The notes under the pieces are model-generated. The model was not told the origin of the DNA and made no database searches. It worked only from the letters and a program-made list of their open reading frames with translations. Positions 5,702 to 15,500 of a stretch of DNA of 37,677 nt are shown here, one piece after another; the stretch's first letter is position 1, and each line of letters opens with the position of its first letter. The stretch is taken from positions 1 through 37,677 of the forward strand of contig JBOHUC010000048.1 in assembly GCA_050733935.1 (NCBI GenBank), in the 5' to 3' direction. Origin of the DNA: JBOHUC01 sp050733935. Lineage in GTDB: Bacteria; Eisenbacteria; RBG-16-71-46; DASYSL01. The position numbers and the translations under genes were made by a program.

Positions 5702-8155
5702 TCAATCCGATCGGCGAAGCAGGACGACGCGCCGGGAGACGACGCGCCCCGCGATCTCGCTGCGGACGAAGTAGATGCCCGACGGCATGGGTCCACCGGG
5801 TCCGTCGCCGGTCCATGTCGCTCGCCGCGGTCCCGCCTCCTGGAAGCCGCTCACGAGCTCCCGAACCTTGCGTCCCCGCGGATCGAACACACTGACGTTT
5901 ACCGTTCCGGATCGGGGAACGACGAAATCGATCTCGGCCTGGCCGAACGAAGGATTGGGATAGACGCGCAGCTCGCCCGCCGCCGGCGGAGGTGACGGCG
6001 GCACGTCGGTCAAGTCGGGCGTGAAGCCGGCGATGAAGGAGTGAGCGCTCTGCCCGATGTTGAAGTACGCCCCGGCAACGTAGACGGTCGATCCGGTCGC
6101 GTCGATGTCTAGGACGGCGCCACTCGCAAAGGGATCCCAGGGAGTCGCGATCCCGGTCGCCTTGTCCAATGACCCGACGAACAATCGCGTCTGACCTCCG
6201 AGGACCGTGAAATCCCCGCCGACGTACACCACTGGTCCGGCCACCGCGAGACCTCGAACTGTGTTGTTCGCGCCGGGATCCCAGGCTGTCGGAGTACCGA
6301 GACTCGCATCCACCGCGGCGATGTGCCGCCTGAATTGACCTCCCACGGTCGTGAACGGACCGCCGATGTAGACGGTCGACCCGTCTACGGCCAGTCCGAA
6401 GATCGTGTTGTTCACGTCCGGATCCCAAGAGGTGGGCAGCGCGCTTACGGCGTCGACAGCGGCGAGGCGATTCCGCGTCATCCCTCCCACGGTCGTGAAG
6501 GCCCCGGCCAGGTAGACCGTCGAGCCCTGCACGATCACCTTGCGCACCGTGTCGCTCGCGCCCGGGTTCCACGTTGTGGCCGTGCCCGTCGTGACGTCGA
6601 GCGCGGCGATCCGATCTCGGCCGGCCCCACCAATGTTCGTGAACGCGCCGGCCGCATACACCCTGGATCCGTCCACAGCCAAACCGCGAACCCCGCCGTT
6701 CGCGTTCGGATCCCAGGGCGTTGCAAGGCCCGTCGTGACGTCCAGCGCTGCGATGCGATTCCGCGGCTGACCGCCGACGTTCGTGAAGTTGCCGGCCACG
6801 TAAACGGCGGAGCCATCCACGGCCAGGTCGAACACGGTGTTGTTCGCGTTGGGATCCCAGTCCGTCACGGCCCCGGTCGTCGCATCGAGCGCAGCGAGCC
6901 GGCTCCTGGGCACACCCCCCACGCTTGTGAACTGACCATAGGCGATCACCGTGGAGCCGCTCAGGGCGAATCCCTCTCCGGTGAGGTTCGCACGCGGATC
7001 CCAGGCCGTTGCGCTTCCCGTCGTCTTGTCGAGAGCGGCGATTCGCTGGCGATTCTCACCCCCGATGTTCGTGAAGTCCCCGCCCGCGTACACGGTCGTG
7101 CCGCTCACGGCGAGCCCTCGAACAATGGACCCGTTCGGGTTCGGATCCCAGCTCGAGGCAGTTCCCGTGGTCAGGTCGAGTGCTGCGATCCGATTGCGAG
7201 GCTGCCCTCCGATGTTCGCGAAACCCCCACCGACGTAGACCTCCGCGCCGCTCAGGGCGAGCGCGGTCACCGTGTTGTCCGCATCCGGATTCCAGGGTGT
7301 TGCAAGAGCGGTCACGGTGCTCAGCGCGGCGATGAAGTTCCTGTCGAAGCCTCCGATTTGATTGAAGAATCCTCCCGCGTAGAGGGTCGTTCCCGAGAGA
7401 GCCAGCGCATAGACCGGCGCAAAGCCAAAACTATAGCTGGCCTGCGCATCCCACGAGGTGGCGGCACCGGTCACGGGGTCGAGCGCCGCGATCCCCCTCC
7501 GAAAGGAGCCCCCGACCGTCTCGAAGTCTCCGCCCACGAACACGGTCGATCCGTCCGCGACCATGGTTCGAATGAGCCCGCTGGGATGCGGATCCCACGC
7601 CAGGACAGCGCCGGAGGCGGCGTCGACCGCGGCTCCCCACTGGCGCGGTTCCCCGCCGACCTCCGTAAAGATTCCGCCGATGTAGAGGGTGGTTCCGACG
7701 AGGGCGAGCGCGAAAGCGCTGCCGTTCAAGTGCGGATCCCAGGCCGAAACCGAGAAGTCGCTCTCGAGATGCACCACCCCGGATCGCGCCATGCCTCCGA
7801 TCCGCGTGAACTCGCCACCCACGAACCAGCCGTCCGATCCATCCGGGATGACCGTATGCACCGCCCCGTTGGCGCCGGGCAGGGCAACCGGAAGACCCGT
7901 CGTCGGATCGAGCGGAACGATGCCACCCGTCACGGGACCCACGTGCGTGAACTGGCCCGCGATGTAGATGGTGCTTCCAGCGTTCACGACCGCCTGTACG
8001 ACTCCGTCTGTCGTGTAGAGATCCTCGCGGACATTTTGCCCCCACGCGAGGTTCGGAGCGCCGGCCAGAACGAAGAGAAGAGCGACGAAGCGGGAAACGG
8101 GGGGATCGGTCCGACGCTCACGGCGGTTGCCGGAGTCGGCTTCGGCGGAACGCAT
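5702..8155 (-). CDS. Secreted beta-propeller protein with 14 tandem repeats and FlgD-like C-terminal domain
   Basis: The 817-residue protein has a signal peptide (RFVALLFVLAGAPNLAWGQ). Its start at 8155 is set by AGGAGG about 7 bases upstream. About 14 tandem repeats of roughly 47 residues follow, of the pattern TVYVGGDFTNIGG, then R.RIAALD..TG, then WDPN.N. These resemble delta-60/DUF5122-type beta-propeller repeats; 14 would make two seven-bladed propellers. The last 85 or so residues form an FlgD-Ig-like domain: VYPNPSFGQAEIDF, VFDPRGRKVREL, TWTGDGPGG and SGIYFVR. Such tails resemble type IX secretion sorting domains, so the protein is probably exported to the surface or medium. Function is unknown; ligand binding or surface display is an inference. 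The DNA itself is periodic at about 141 bp. Confidence 0.88.
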   Translation of the reverse strand: MRSAEADSGNRRERRTDPPVSRFVALLFVLAGAPNLAWGQNVREDLYTTDGVVQAVVNAGSTIYIAGQFTHVGPVTGGIVPLDPTTGLPVALPGANGAVHTVIPDGSDGWFVGGEFTRIGGMARSGVVHLESDFSVSAWDPHLNGSAFALALVGTTLYIGGIFTEVGGEPRQWGAAVDAASGAVLAWDPHPSGLIRTMVADGSTVFVGGDFETVGGSFRRGIAALDPVTGAATSWDAQASYSFGFAPVYALALSGTTLYAGGFFNQIGGFDRNFIAALSTVTALATPWNPDADNTVTALALSGAEVYVGGGFANIGGQPRNRIAALDLTTGTASSWDPNPNGSIVRGLAVSGTTVYAGGDFTNIGGENRQRIAALDKTTGSATAWDPRANLTGEGFALSGSTVIAYGQFTSVGGVPRSRLAALDATTGAVTDWDPNANNTVFDLAVDGSAVYVAGNFTNVGGQPRNRIAALDVTTGLATPWDPNANGGVRGLAVDGSRVYAAGAFTNIGGAGRDRIAALDVTTGTATTWNPGASDTVRKVIVQGSTVYLAGAFTTVGGMTRNRLAAVDAVSALPTSWDPDVNNTIFGLAVDGSTVYIGGPFTTVGGQFRRHIAAVDASLGTPTAWDPGANNTVRGLAVAGPVVYVGGDFTVLGGQTRLFVGSLDKATGIATPWDPFASGAVLDIDATGSTVYVAGAYFNIGQSAHSFIAGFTPDLTDVPPSPPPAAGELRVYPNPSFGQAEIDFVVPRSGTVNVSVFDPRGRKVRELVSGFQEAGPRRATWTGDGPGGPMPSGIYFVRSEIAGRVVSRRVVLLRRSD
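5900..7990 (-). repeat. Tandem ~141-bp coding repeats
   Basis: The beta-propeller repeats are visible as DNA. A GGATCCCA-like core (encoding W-D-P on the minus strand) returns roughly every 140 bases, with the IGG and ALD codons at constant offset. Repeat copies are diverged, so expansion looks old, but several neighbouring copies between about 6400 and 7200 are clearly closer to each other. Boundaries are approximate. Confidence 0.7.
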
Positions 8156-8443
8156 TTTTCGCCTCCTGCACGGACCCAGCTCTTCTCGCGAATTTTCGTG
8201 GCGCTCGAAGCTGTGCCCGTGTCGAGAAACAAGACTCGCGTACTCGGGGGGCTCGATGTGCAGGGGGAGATGTGTCGGGGGGACCGCAGGGGGGAAGATG
8301 CGCGGTTGCGCTTGCGGCTCCGAAGAGGGGGCGAAGCCGGGGCGGACGAGTCTCGACCGCAAGGCCGAGACCGTCGCGGAAGGGAGCGTGCTCCTCCGAA
8401 CGACGCCACGCAACCAGATTCGCGGTACGACTTTTCCGGGGCC

Positions 8444-10558
8444 CTAGTCGGCGACCACGACCGGGCGCGCTTCGCGCACGGATCCGGAGGCGAGCTCCGC
8501 AAAGTAGAGACCGGGGGCCACGCGGGCGCCGTTCCCGTCCCGCAGGTCCCACACCAGCGCGGCACTCCCGTCCAACGAAGCTCCGGACCCGCTCAGCGTT
8601 CCCAGGTCCCGGATGCGCCGGCCGCTCGCATCGTAAAGGCGCAGTCGCACCGGCTCTCGCATTGGGTCCGCCGAAAGGTGCCACGTTCCCGTGAGCTGCA
8701 CGGCCCCGCGCGCGGGATTGGGCGCGATCGCAAGCGCAAGCCGCGGCACGGAAGGCCCGGCGAACGCGCCCGGCGGATCCGGCACGTCCACCGAGAGCGG
8801 CTGGATGCGCTTGAGGATCGAATTCCGCGGATCGAACGTCACCGCCGTCGGAGTCCCCTCGAGGGGAAGGACAAAGCTCTGGCTCGCCTGCGCCTCGTTC
8901 CACACGGTCACGGTCGTGTCCGGCAGGCCGTCCGCCCGCGCGACGCGCAGCTCGATCGGCATCCGGTAGTACGGCGAATTCGTCTGCACCTGGCGGACGA
9001 GCAGCACGAGCTGGCTCGCCTCCGGTTGCGTCGCGTGCGACGACCATGACCACTGGTAGGTCGGCATCCCCTGGTCGAACACCCAGGGCGTGAAGAACCA
9101 GTCGAGGTCCTCCCCGCTCGCATCCTCCATCGCGTCCTGGAACTCGGCCGTCGTGGCGTCGTCGTAGCCGTGACGCTGGCCGTACAGCGAGAGCCCGGCG
9201 AAGAACGCACCGTCGTCCAGAATCCGCCTCAGCATGTGGAGGACGACCGAGCCCTTCATGTAGATCGTCGAGCCGAACAGGAAGTTGCTCGGCGGGTCGT
9301 ACAGCGCGTAACGCATGTTGTTGTCGGCCGTGAGCGCGGAGCTCATTTGGGCCGCGATCGCCGAGTCGTACTTGGCCGGCCCGTAGAAGTCCTCATCGAA
9401 CTGGGCTTCGCCATAGGTCGCGAACCCCTCGTTGAGCCAGATGTTCTCAAAGCTCTCGCACGTCACCCAGTCGCCCCACCACTGGTGCGCCAGCTCGTGG
9501 GCCCACACGAACTCGTAGAGCTTGTCGCCGCGGAGGAGATTCCGCCTAAGCGTGGTCATCGTCTGGTGCTCCATCCCGCCCGGACCGAACGGGCTCACGG
9601 TCGCCTGGCCGTATTTGTCGAACGGATACGGAGCCCATCGGGTCTCGAACACGTCGAACATCGCGGGAACGTTCGCGTAGTCCCCCTTCGCCTTGGTCGA
9701 GTCCTCGGGCCAGGCCACGTTCAAGACGGGAATGCCGCCCGCATCCTGCGTCCACTGCCAGAAGTTCGCGACCGCGATGCTCACGAGGTAGGTCGCGATC
9801 GGATGCGTCTCACGCCAGTGCCAGACGGACTTCCCGCCGCCGGCGGGCGTGACCGACTGGAGGAGGCCGTTCGAGACGCATGAATTCGAGTCGGGCACCG
9901 TCGCGTACAGGTCGAGCGTGGCCTTGTCCGACGGATCGTCGTAGCACGGCCACCAGGAACGGGCATCGAACGGCTCGGAGAGCGTGTAGGAGTTGCGCGG
10001 ATAGTAGTAGTAGCCGGTGGTCGGGCTCGTCTGGTATTCGACGGAGACGACGAGCGTGTCGCCCGGATCGTGGGGCGGGCAATCGACGCCCTCGCAGATC
10101 GGGACCATGACCTTTCCGGGCGCGAACGAGAGGCTCGAGCGCACCACGCCATTCACGGTCGCGGACAGGACCGTCATCTGGGCCGCGTGGAAGTCCACCT
10201 CGGTGAGCCCGGGCGAGAGCACTTCAAGCGTGGTGGTGACGCGTCCGGTCACGCTCCGCGCCGTGCGCGAGGGCTCGATCTCGAGCGCGTAGTGGAGCGC
10301 GTCGTAGCCGTGCATCGACGCGTTCACGCCGGACCCCGGCGGAATCGCGGCTGTGGCTCCCGTCGTGGTCGAGAGGGCGCCTTCCTTGCGGTCGCTCCCG
10401 ATGCGGCGAGCTTCCTCGCTCAGGCGGAGGATTTCGGCGCGCGGCAGGTCGGGGGAGTCGACGTCGGCCCGGGTCTGGCCGAGCGACGGAAGAGCGGAAA
10501 GGGAGAGACCGGCGAACAGCCCGAGTCCCGCGAGCAGAGCAAGGGAACGGCATGTCAT
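8444..10558 (-). CDS. Secreted M1-family zinc aminopeptidase with FlgD-like C-terminal domain
   Basis: The 704-residue protein opens with a signal peptide (LALLAGLGLFAGLSLSALPSLGQ). An N-terminal beta-sandwich of M1 type leads to GGMEH (327-331, equivalent to the GAMEN substrate motif). The zinc site is HELAHQWWG (H354, E355, H358), with the third ligand E377 in NEGFATY, exactly the HExxH-18-E spacing. By family it removes N-terminal residues from peptides. From about residue 600 a FlgD-Ig-like domain follows (IAPNPARGAVQL, LRLYDASGRRIRDL, GLYFAEL), absent from classical M1 enzymes and similar to type IX sorting tails. The ATG has GGAG about 10 bases upstream. The start codon is only 25 bp from the divergent EamA gene. 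Confidence 0.92.
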   Translation of the reverse strand: MTCRSLALLAGLGLFAGLSLSALPSLGQTRADVDSPDLPRAEILRLSEEARRIGSDRKEGALSTTTGATAAIPPGSGVNASMHGYDALHYALEIEPSRTARSVTGRVTTTLEVLSPGLTEVDFHAAQMTVLSATVNGVVRSSLSFAPGKVMVPICEGVDCPPHDPGDTLVVSVEYQTSPTTGYYYYPRNSYTLSEPFDARSWWPCYDDPSDKATLDLYATVPDSNSCVSNGLLQSVTPAGGGKSVWHWRETHPIATYLVSIAVANFWQWTQDAGGIPVLNVAWPEDSTKAKGDYANVPAMFDVFETRWAPYPFDKYGQATVSPFGPGGMEHQTMTTLRRNLLRGDKLYEFVWAHELAHQWWGDWVTCESFENIWLNEGFATYGEAQFDEDFYGPAKYDSAIAAQMSSALTADNNMRYALYDPPSNFLFGSTIYMKGSVVLHMLRRILDDGAFFAGLSLYGQRHGYDDATTAEFQDAMEDASGEDLDWFFTPWVFDQGMPTYQWSWSSHATQPEASQLVLLVRQVQTNSPYYRMPIELRVARADGLPDTTVTVWNEAQASQSFVLPLEGTPTAVTFDPRNSILKRIQPLSVDVPDPPGAFAGPSVPRLALAIAPNPARGAVQLTGTWHLSADPMREPVRLRLYDASGRRIRDLGTLSGSGASLDGSAALVWDLRDGNGARVAPGLYFAELASGSVREARPVVVAD

Positions 10559-10583
10559 CCGCAGAACTCCGGGGGGATTGGAA

Positions 10584-11582
10584 ATGAGCCAATCGCGCGA
10601 CGAGGCTATTCTACACGGCCCGCGGGCGCTCGTGCCCTATCTGCTTGCGCTCACGGCCATTGTCCTCTGGGGAATCTCGTTCGTCGCCACCAAGGCGGCC
10701 CTCGCGGAGCTCGCGCCGATTCCCCTCGTGGTCGCGCGCTTTGCGCTCGGGCTTGCGCTCCTTCTGGTCATTGCGGTCGTCCGTCGCCCGCGCCCCCTTC
10801 CGACGATCCGCGACCTCCCGGAGCTCGCGGTGCTCGGTTTCTTCGGCATCTTCGTCCACCAGATGCTGCAGGCGAACGCGCTTCGCTTCACGAGTGCCGT
10901 GAACTCGGGCTGGCTCGTCGGGCTCACGCCCCTCTGGTCGGCGCTGCTCGCGGTCACGTTCCTGCGCGAGCGTCTGACCCGTTGGCAGGTGACCGGCCTC
11001 CTCCTTGGTTTCGTCGGAGCTCTTCTCGTCATCACGCGCGGTCGATTCGAGACGGGTTGGACGGCGCTCCCCTCGACCCGCGGGGATCTCCTCATGCTCG
11101 CAAGCTCGTTCAACTGGTCACTGTGCACGATCCTCGGTCGGCGCGCGCTCGCGCGTCACGGAGCGCTCGTGACGACGATCGGCTCCATGCTCGCGGGCTT
11201 CGTCCTGCTCGTTCCGTTCTTCGTGGCCGACTACGGCTTTTCCGCGTTTCGCGGGCTCTCCCCCGGAACCTGGACGGCCGTTCTGTTCCTCGGGTTCGGC
11301 TGCTCCGGGGTGGCGTACCTGTTCTGGTTCGACGCGCTCGAGCGGCTTGACGCCTCGCGCGTCTCGGCGTTCCTGTACATCGAGCCTCTGGTCACGCTCG
11401 TCGCGGCGGCCGCGCTGCTCGGGGAGCCGATTCGGGCCATCACGGTCGCGGGCGGCCTCATCCTCCTCTTCGGCGTGGGGCTCGTGCAGCGTGCAACGGC
11501 CAAAGCACGGGAAAAAACGGGCCCTGCGCTGATGTCAGGAAAGCGTTTGCCGGTCAACGATCCGACGGCCGGGACCGACTGA
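10584..11582 (+). CDS. EamA/DMT-family membrane transporter
   Basis: The 332-residue protein has about ten hydrophobic helices arranged as two EamA repeats. The first begins YLLALTAIVLWGISFVATKAA, with ANALRFTSAVNSGWLVGLTPLW in mid-repeat. The second starts near GDLLMLASSFNWSLCTILGR and includes GVAYLFWFDALERLDASRVS. These are hallmark drug/metabolite-transporter sequences. The substrate is unknown; family members export amino acids, nucleotide precursors or other metabolites. The start at 10584 is chosen where the N-terminal cytoplasmic segment begins; only a weak G-rich ribosome site (GGGGGGATT) is visible. It is divergent from the aminopeptidase gene. Confidence 0.9.
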   Translation: MSQSRDEAILHGPRALVPYLLALTAIVLWGISFVATKAALAELAPIPLVVARFALGLALLLVIAVVRRPRPLPTIRDLPELAVLGFFGIFVHQMLQANALRFTSAVNSGWLVGLTPLWSALLAVTFLRERLTRWQVTGLLLGFVGALLVITRGRFETGWTALPSTRGDLLMLASSFNWSLCTILGRRALARHGALVTTIGSMLAGFVLLVPFFVADYGFSAFRGLSPGTWTAVLFLGFGCSGVAYLFWFDALERLDASRVSAFLYIEPLVTLVAAAALLGEPIRAITVAGGLILLFGVGLVQRATAKAREKTGPALMSGKRLPVNDPTAGTD

Positions 11583-11605
11583 AGGGGCGAGGAACCCGCC
11601 ACGGA

Positions 11606-11634
11606 TTGTCCCCGGCTCCGGCCGCGCCTATACT
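11606..11634 (+). promoter_or_regulatory. Sigma-70-like promoter for the glycine-zipper lipoprotein
   Basis: TTGTCC (11606-11611) is followed after a 17-base spacer by TATACT (11629-11634), giving a plausible housekeeping promoter. Transcription would start near 11641, about 70 bases before the ATG at 11712. Confidence 0.6.
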
Positions 11635-11711
11635 GCGGTCGTTGGTCCCAGGGGGAGGTGAATGGCCGAGCTCCATCCCGCACATGAGCCCGGCAACCGA
11701 AGGAGGATTCC

Positions 11712-12512
11712 ATGAACAGGATGTTGTCCACGCTATTGGTCCTGGGCCTCGCCGGCAGTCTGGCGTTTGCCCCCGGTTGCGCGAAGAAGGAAGAGACGAG
11801 CGGCACGTCGACCGACTCGACGCTTTCGCTTGGGGACTTCCCGCAGGAGACTTCGCCCGCACCGGAGAGCGCGTACGCGCCCGGCCCTGCGGAAACGCCG
11901 GCGCCGGAGCCCGCGCCGCCGCCCGCAGCGAAGCCGAAGCCCAGGCCCAAGCCGACGACTCCGGCCCCGAAGCCGGAGCCCGAGCCGGCGCCTGCGCCAA
12001 CCGCGGTGGTCCCGGCGGGAACGACGCTCCAGATCACGTTCCCGGCCGAAATCAGCACGAAGGACAAGGTCGCGGGTGACACGTTCACCGCTACGCTCGC
12101 GGAGGCAATCACGGTCGACGGCAAGGTCGTGTTCCCGGCGGGCGCCACAATCAACGGGCATGTGGTCGAAGCCGTGCGTCCGGGCAAGACGTCGGGCCGC
12201 GGCAAGATGGTGCTCGCGTACGACAGCATCGAGGCGGGTGGCACGTCGTACCGCATCGATTCGGTCGGCCCGCCGATCGAGGGCAAGTCCGGAACCGGCG
12301 GTGACGCGGCGAAGATCGCCGGCGGTGCCGCGGCCGGCGCGATCCTCGGGAAGATCATCGGCGGCTCCGGAAGCGACGCCGCGAAGGGTGCGGTGATCGG
12401 CGGCGCGGCCGGTACGGCAGCCTCGCTCGCGACGCGCGGGCCGGATCCCAAGATTTCGGCCGGTCAGACGATCACGGTCACGACTGATCAGGCGGTCACG
12501 GTCAGCCTGTAG
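11712..12512 (+). CDS. Proline-rich lipoprotein with glycine-zipper segment
   Basis: The 266-residue protein has a signal peptide ending at a probable lipid cysteine C23 (FAPGC, an imperfect lipobox). A linker of about 60 residues rich in proline, alanine, lysine and glutamate follows at about 50-100. A beta-rich domain (AGTTLQITFPAEISTKDKVAG, then VFPAGATINGHV) resembles the extracytoplasmic fold seen in uncharacterised proteins with a TrbI or SAF-like look. A glycine-zipper region (AAGAILGKIIGGSG, GAVIGGAAGTAASL) could insert in a membrane. The start is marked by AAGGAGG. The role is unknown; the linker suggests spanning periplasm or peptidoglycan. A promoter lies upstream and a terminator downstream, so it appears monocistronic. 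Confidence 0.83.
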   Translation: MNRMLSTLLVLGLAGSLAFAPGCAKKEETSGTSTDSTLSLGDFPQETSPAPESAYAPGPAETPAPEPAPPPAAKPKPRPKPTTPAPKPEPEPAPAPTAVVPAGTTLQITFPAEISTKDKVAGDTFTATLAEAITVDGKVVFPAGATINGHVVEAVRPGKTSGRGKMVLAYDSIEAGGTSYRIDSVGPPIEGKSGTGGDAAKIAGGAAAGAILGKIIGGSGSDAAKGAVIGGAAGTAASLATRGPDPKISAGQTITVTTDQAVTVSL

Positions 12513-12538
12513 ATCGATTCACCATGCCGAAAGACGAA

Positions 12539-12570
12539 CGGGGGCCCGGAAACGGGCCCCCGATTTTCTT
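12539..12570. terminator. Intrinsic terminator between convergent genes
   Basis: A perfect 10-bp stem (CGGGGGCCCG and its complement) has a GAAA loop followed by ATTTTCTT on the plus strand. The minus-strand side continues TTCGTCTTTC, so it could also end the giant kinase transcript. Confidence 0.87.
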
Positions 12571-12596
12571 GTCCGGCGCGAGCGCGGGTGCTGCGA

Positions 12597-15500
12597 TCAG
12601 GCGCTCTGTCCGTCTCCTCGCGTCGCTTCAGCGGGAAGATCAGCGGAGGACCCGCCCACGACGCCCACTGGCGCAGGCTCGAGGCCCATGGCACGCGTCA
12701 CCGCCTCGATCAGCTCTTCGATTCTCATCGTCGCCCCGCGCGCCACGGCCGCCTCGATCTGCTCTGGTGACAGGCCCTCCGTAAAGTCGCGGTCGTGGAG
12801 TTTCCAGTAGAGTTCGACCGAGCCCCTGTTCACCGACGGCTGGGCGCGGGCGGCGCCGAGCCACTCGAGTGCAGTTTCCTTGCGGCCCGCCCTTGCCTCG
12901 ACCAACGCGGACAGCGCGAGAAGCGAAATCGGCGTCACGTGCTGCGTGAGGGCCAGCGCGAGCGCCCGCGCGATCAGCGGGCGCGCGCCGGCGTCGTTGC
13001 CGCTGCAAACCTCGAGCCACGCTTCCTGCTCCAGATGGCTTCCTTCGAGGCCGAGCTCCTTCTTCGCCCGGATCTTCTCCCCGGCGAGGGTCGCGACTTC
13101 GCGAGCCTTCGCGACGTCCTTGAGTGCGAGATGGACTGCGACGAGGTTGGAGAGCGCCATCCCGACGAGGAAGTGATTGTCCGTCTTGCTCGCAAGCTCG
13201 TGAGATCGTTCGTAGTTCTCTTTTGCGCGCTCGAAATCCCCGGCCGTCAAGTACGTACCGCCGAGGGAATTGCAGGAGGCGGCCTCGCTGTCCGTCAGCC
13301 CCAGGCGATGGGCGATCTCCAAGCTTTCCTCGAGCGGCGGGATCGCAATCTCCGGATAGTCGACCATGACATTCCCGAACTGACGCAAGACGAAGAGCAG
13401 CGTGTGCTCGTCCCCCGCCGCGCGCGCGAGCGGCAGGGCTTCGTCGAGGTGAGCCTTGGCGGCATCGAATTCATCCTGCCACATGGCGAGACGGCCCAGA
13501 TGGGCGAGAATCTTCGCCTGGACGAGCTTGTCGCCGTGTTCGCGCGCCCGCGGGAGCGCACGATCGAGGACTTCGCGCAGCTCGTCGTACATGCCGATGC
13601 GCCCGTACACCTCGGCGAGCGCGACGTTGACGCCGAGCCAGGCGCCCACGTGCTCCGCTCCTTCCACGAGATCCCGTGCGCGGGTGAGCAGGGATGTGCC
13701 TTCGTCATACGCCCCGACGACAGTCGCACGTTCCCCCGCCTTCAGGAGCTGATCGACGGCAAGCTCCGCCTCGCCCGCTCGTTCGTAGTGCTCCGCCACG
13801 AGGAGGGTCAGCTCGCCCGCGCGCTCGCCGCCAATCGCGAGCAGCCAGTCCGCGACCTGGCGGTGAAACAACCGGCGCTGGCGCGGCACGATCGTCTCGT
13901 AAGTCGCGTCCCTCAGGATCGCGTGGCGGAACACGAACTCGACCGTGCCCGCGAATCCGCTCTCCTCGCGGCGCAGGACCATCTCCCGTTGCCGAAGATC
14001 CTCGAGAATGGTCTGCACATCGTCGGGAATGACACTGGCCTCGCGGCTCAAGTGAATCGCCGCGTCGTCCCAGAAAACGCGTCCCACGACGGAAGCGCGC
14101 TGGAGCAGTTGCTGGAGCGGGATCGGCAGGCTGTCGAGGCGCGACTGGAGCACGCCGGTGAGCGTCGCGGGGATGCGCATGGCCGAGAGCCGCGTGGAAT
14201 CCACCGACCAGTGATCTTCGCCCTTCACGATGACCCGATCGTCGATCATCGCCTTGATGAGCTCTTCGATGTAGAACGGGTTTCCGTCGGCGCGCTCGAC
14301 CACGAGGTCCCGGAGGCTCGTCGGAACCTCCTCCACCTTCTTGAGAAGCTCACGCACGAGCCGCCGGCTCGAGAGCTGCGACAACGGCTCGAGCTGAATG
14401 CGCTCGTGGAAGCGTTGTCCCTCGCCCCACTGTGGCCGCCGTTCGTACAGCGTGGGGCGGGCCATGCAGAGGACGAACATCGGAAGCTTCACGTTCTCGC
14501 GCACGAGATTGTTGATGAGATCGAGCGAGCGGTCGTCCGCCCAGTGCACGTCCTCGAGATAGATCACGACGGGATTGATCTTCGAGGCTGCGGCGAACAT
14601 CGCTCCCAGGTACTCGAGGGCCCGAGTTCGAAACTCTTCCGTGTCCTTGATCGCTTCGGACACGGACGAAAGGTGCGAGAAATCGAATCCCACGAGCTGG
14701 CCGATCAGCTCCGCCTTCTCCTGGCTCTCGGGCCCCATGAATCCCGCCACGCCCTTCACGAACTTCTCGTGCACGACGTCGAGCGAGTCCGAATCGAGGA
14801 TCTGGAAGCGGAACGAGAAAAGGTCGCGGGTGAGCGAATAGGGCTGCATCATCGAAGGCTGCGTGGCGCGGGCCTCGAAGAGCCACACCGTCTGGTCCAT
14901 GAGCTCGGTCCAGGCCGAGAACTCGAACAGGAGGCGGGATTTCCCGACGCCGGCTTCGCCGACGACCGTCACGACCTGGGTCTCCCCGTCCTCGACCGTG
15001 AGCGTGAGCGCTTCCTGGATGAGCCGAAGCTCGATCTCCCGTCCGATCATCTTGGTCTCGATGCCTTCGATGCCGCGGGCCTTCAAGCGGAACGCGCGCG
15101 GCTTCAAGGCCACGACCACGAAGACCTCGATCGCCTCGCGCCGGCCGCGAATCCGAAGCGGCTCCTGCTCGCGGACGGTGAACACACCGAGCACCTGGGA
15201 GATCGTCTCGTGCGCGACGAGGACGGTTCCCGGGGGCGCTGCGTCCTTGATGCGTCCCGCGAGCGTGATCGTCGAGCCGCTCGCGGTGTAGACCCCGGAC
15301 TCGGATGACCGTTCGAGCAGCACCGGGCCGGTCGTAATTCCGGCCAGAAACGGCAGTGGGCTTTCCTCGTTCGGTTCCCACTTCACGCCGAACACTGCGC
15401 GCGCTTCCTGGAGCGTCTGATCGCGCATCCGGAGCGCCGCTCGAATCGCACGCTCGGGATCGTCCTCGCGGATGCGAGCGCGCCCCCACAGTGCGAGTCC

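Noticed and set aside
5900..7990. The periodic GGATCCCA pattern as a CRISPR array or non-coding satellite
   Set aside because: Period, frame and residues match coding repeats of a propeller; the spacers are not unique sequences.
6323..9049. A 908-codon plus-strand open frame opposite the propeller and aminopeptidase genes
   Set aside because: Its sequence is repetitive only because the propeller repeats are; it has no family motifs, while the minus strand has signal peptides and catalytic motifs.
12795..15308. An 837-codon plus-strand open frame inside the giant kinase gene
   Set aside because: It is rich in Arg, Glu and His with no recognisable domain, fully antisense to clear ATPase and TPR sequence.
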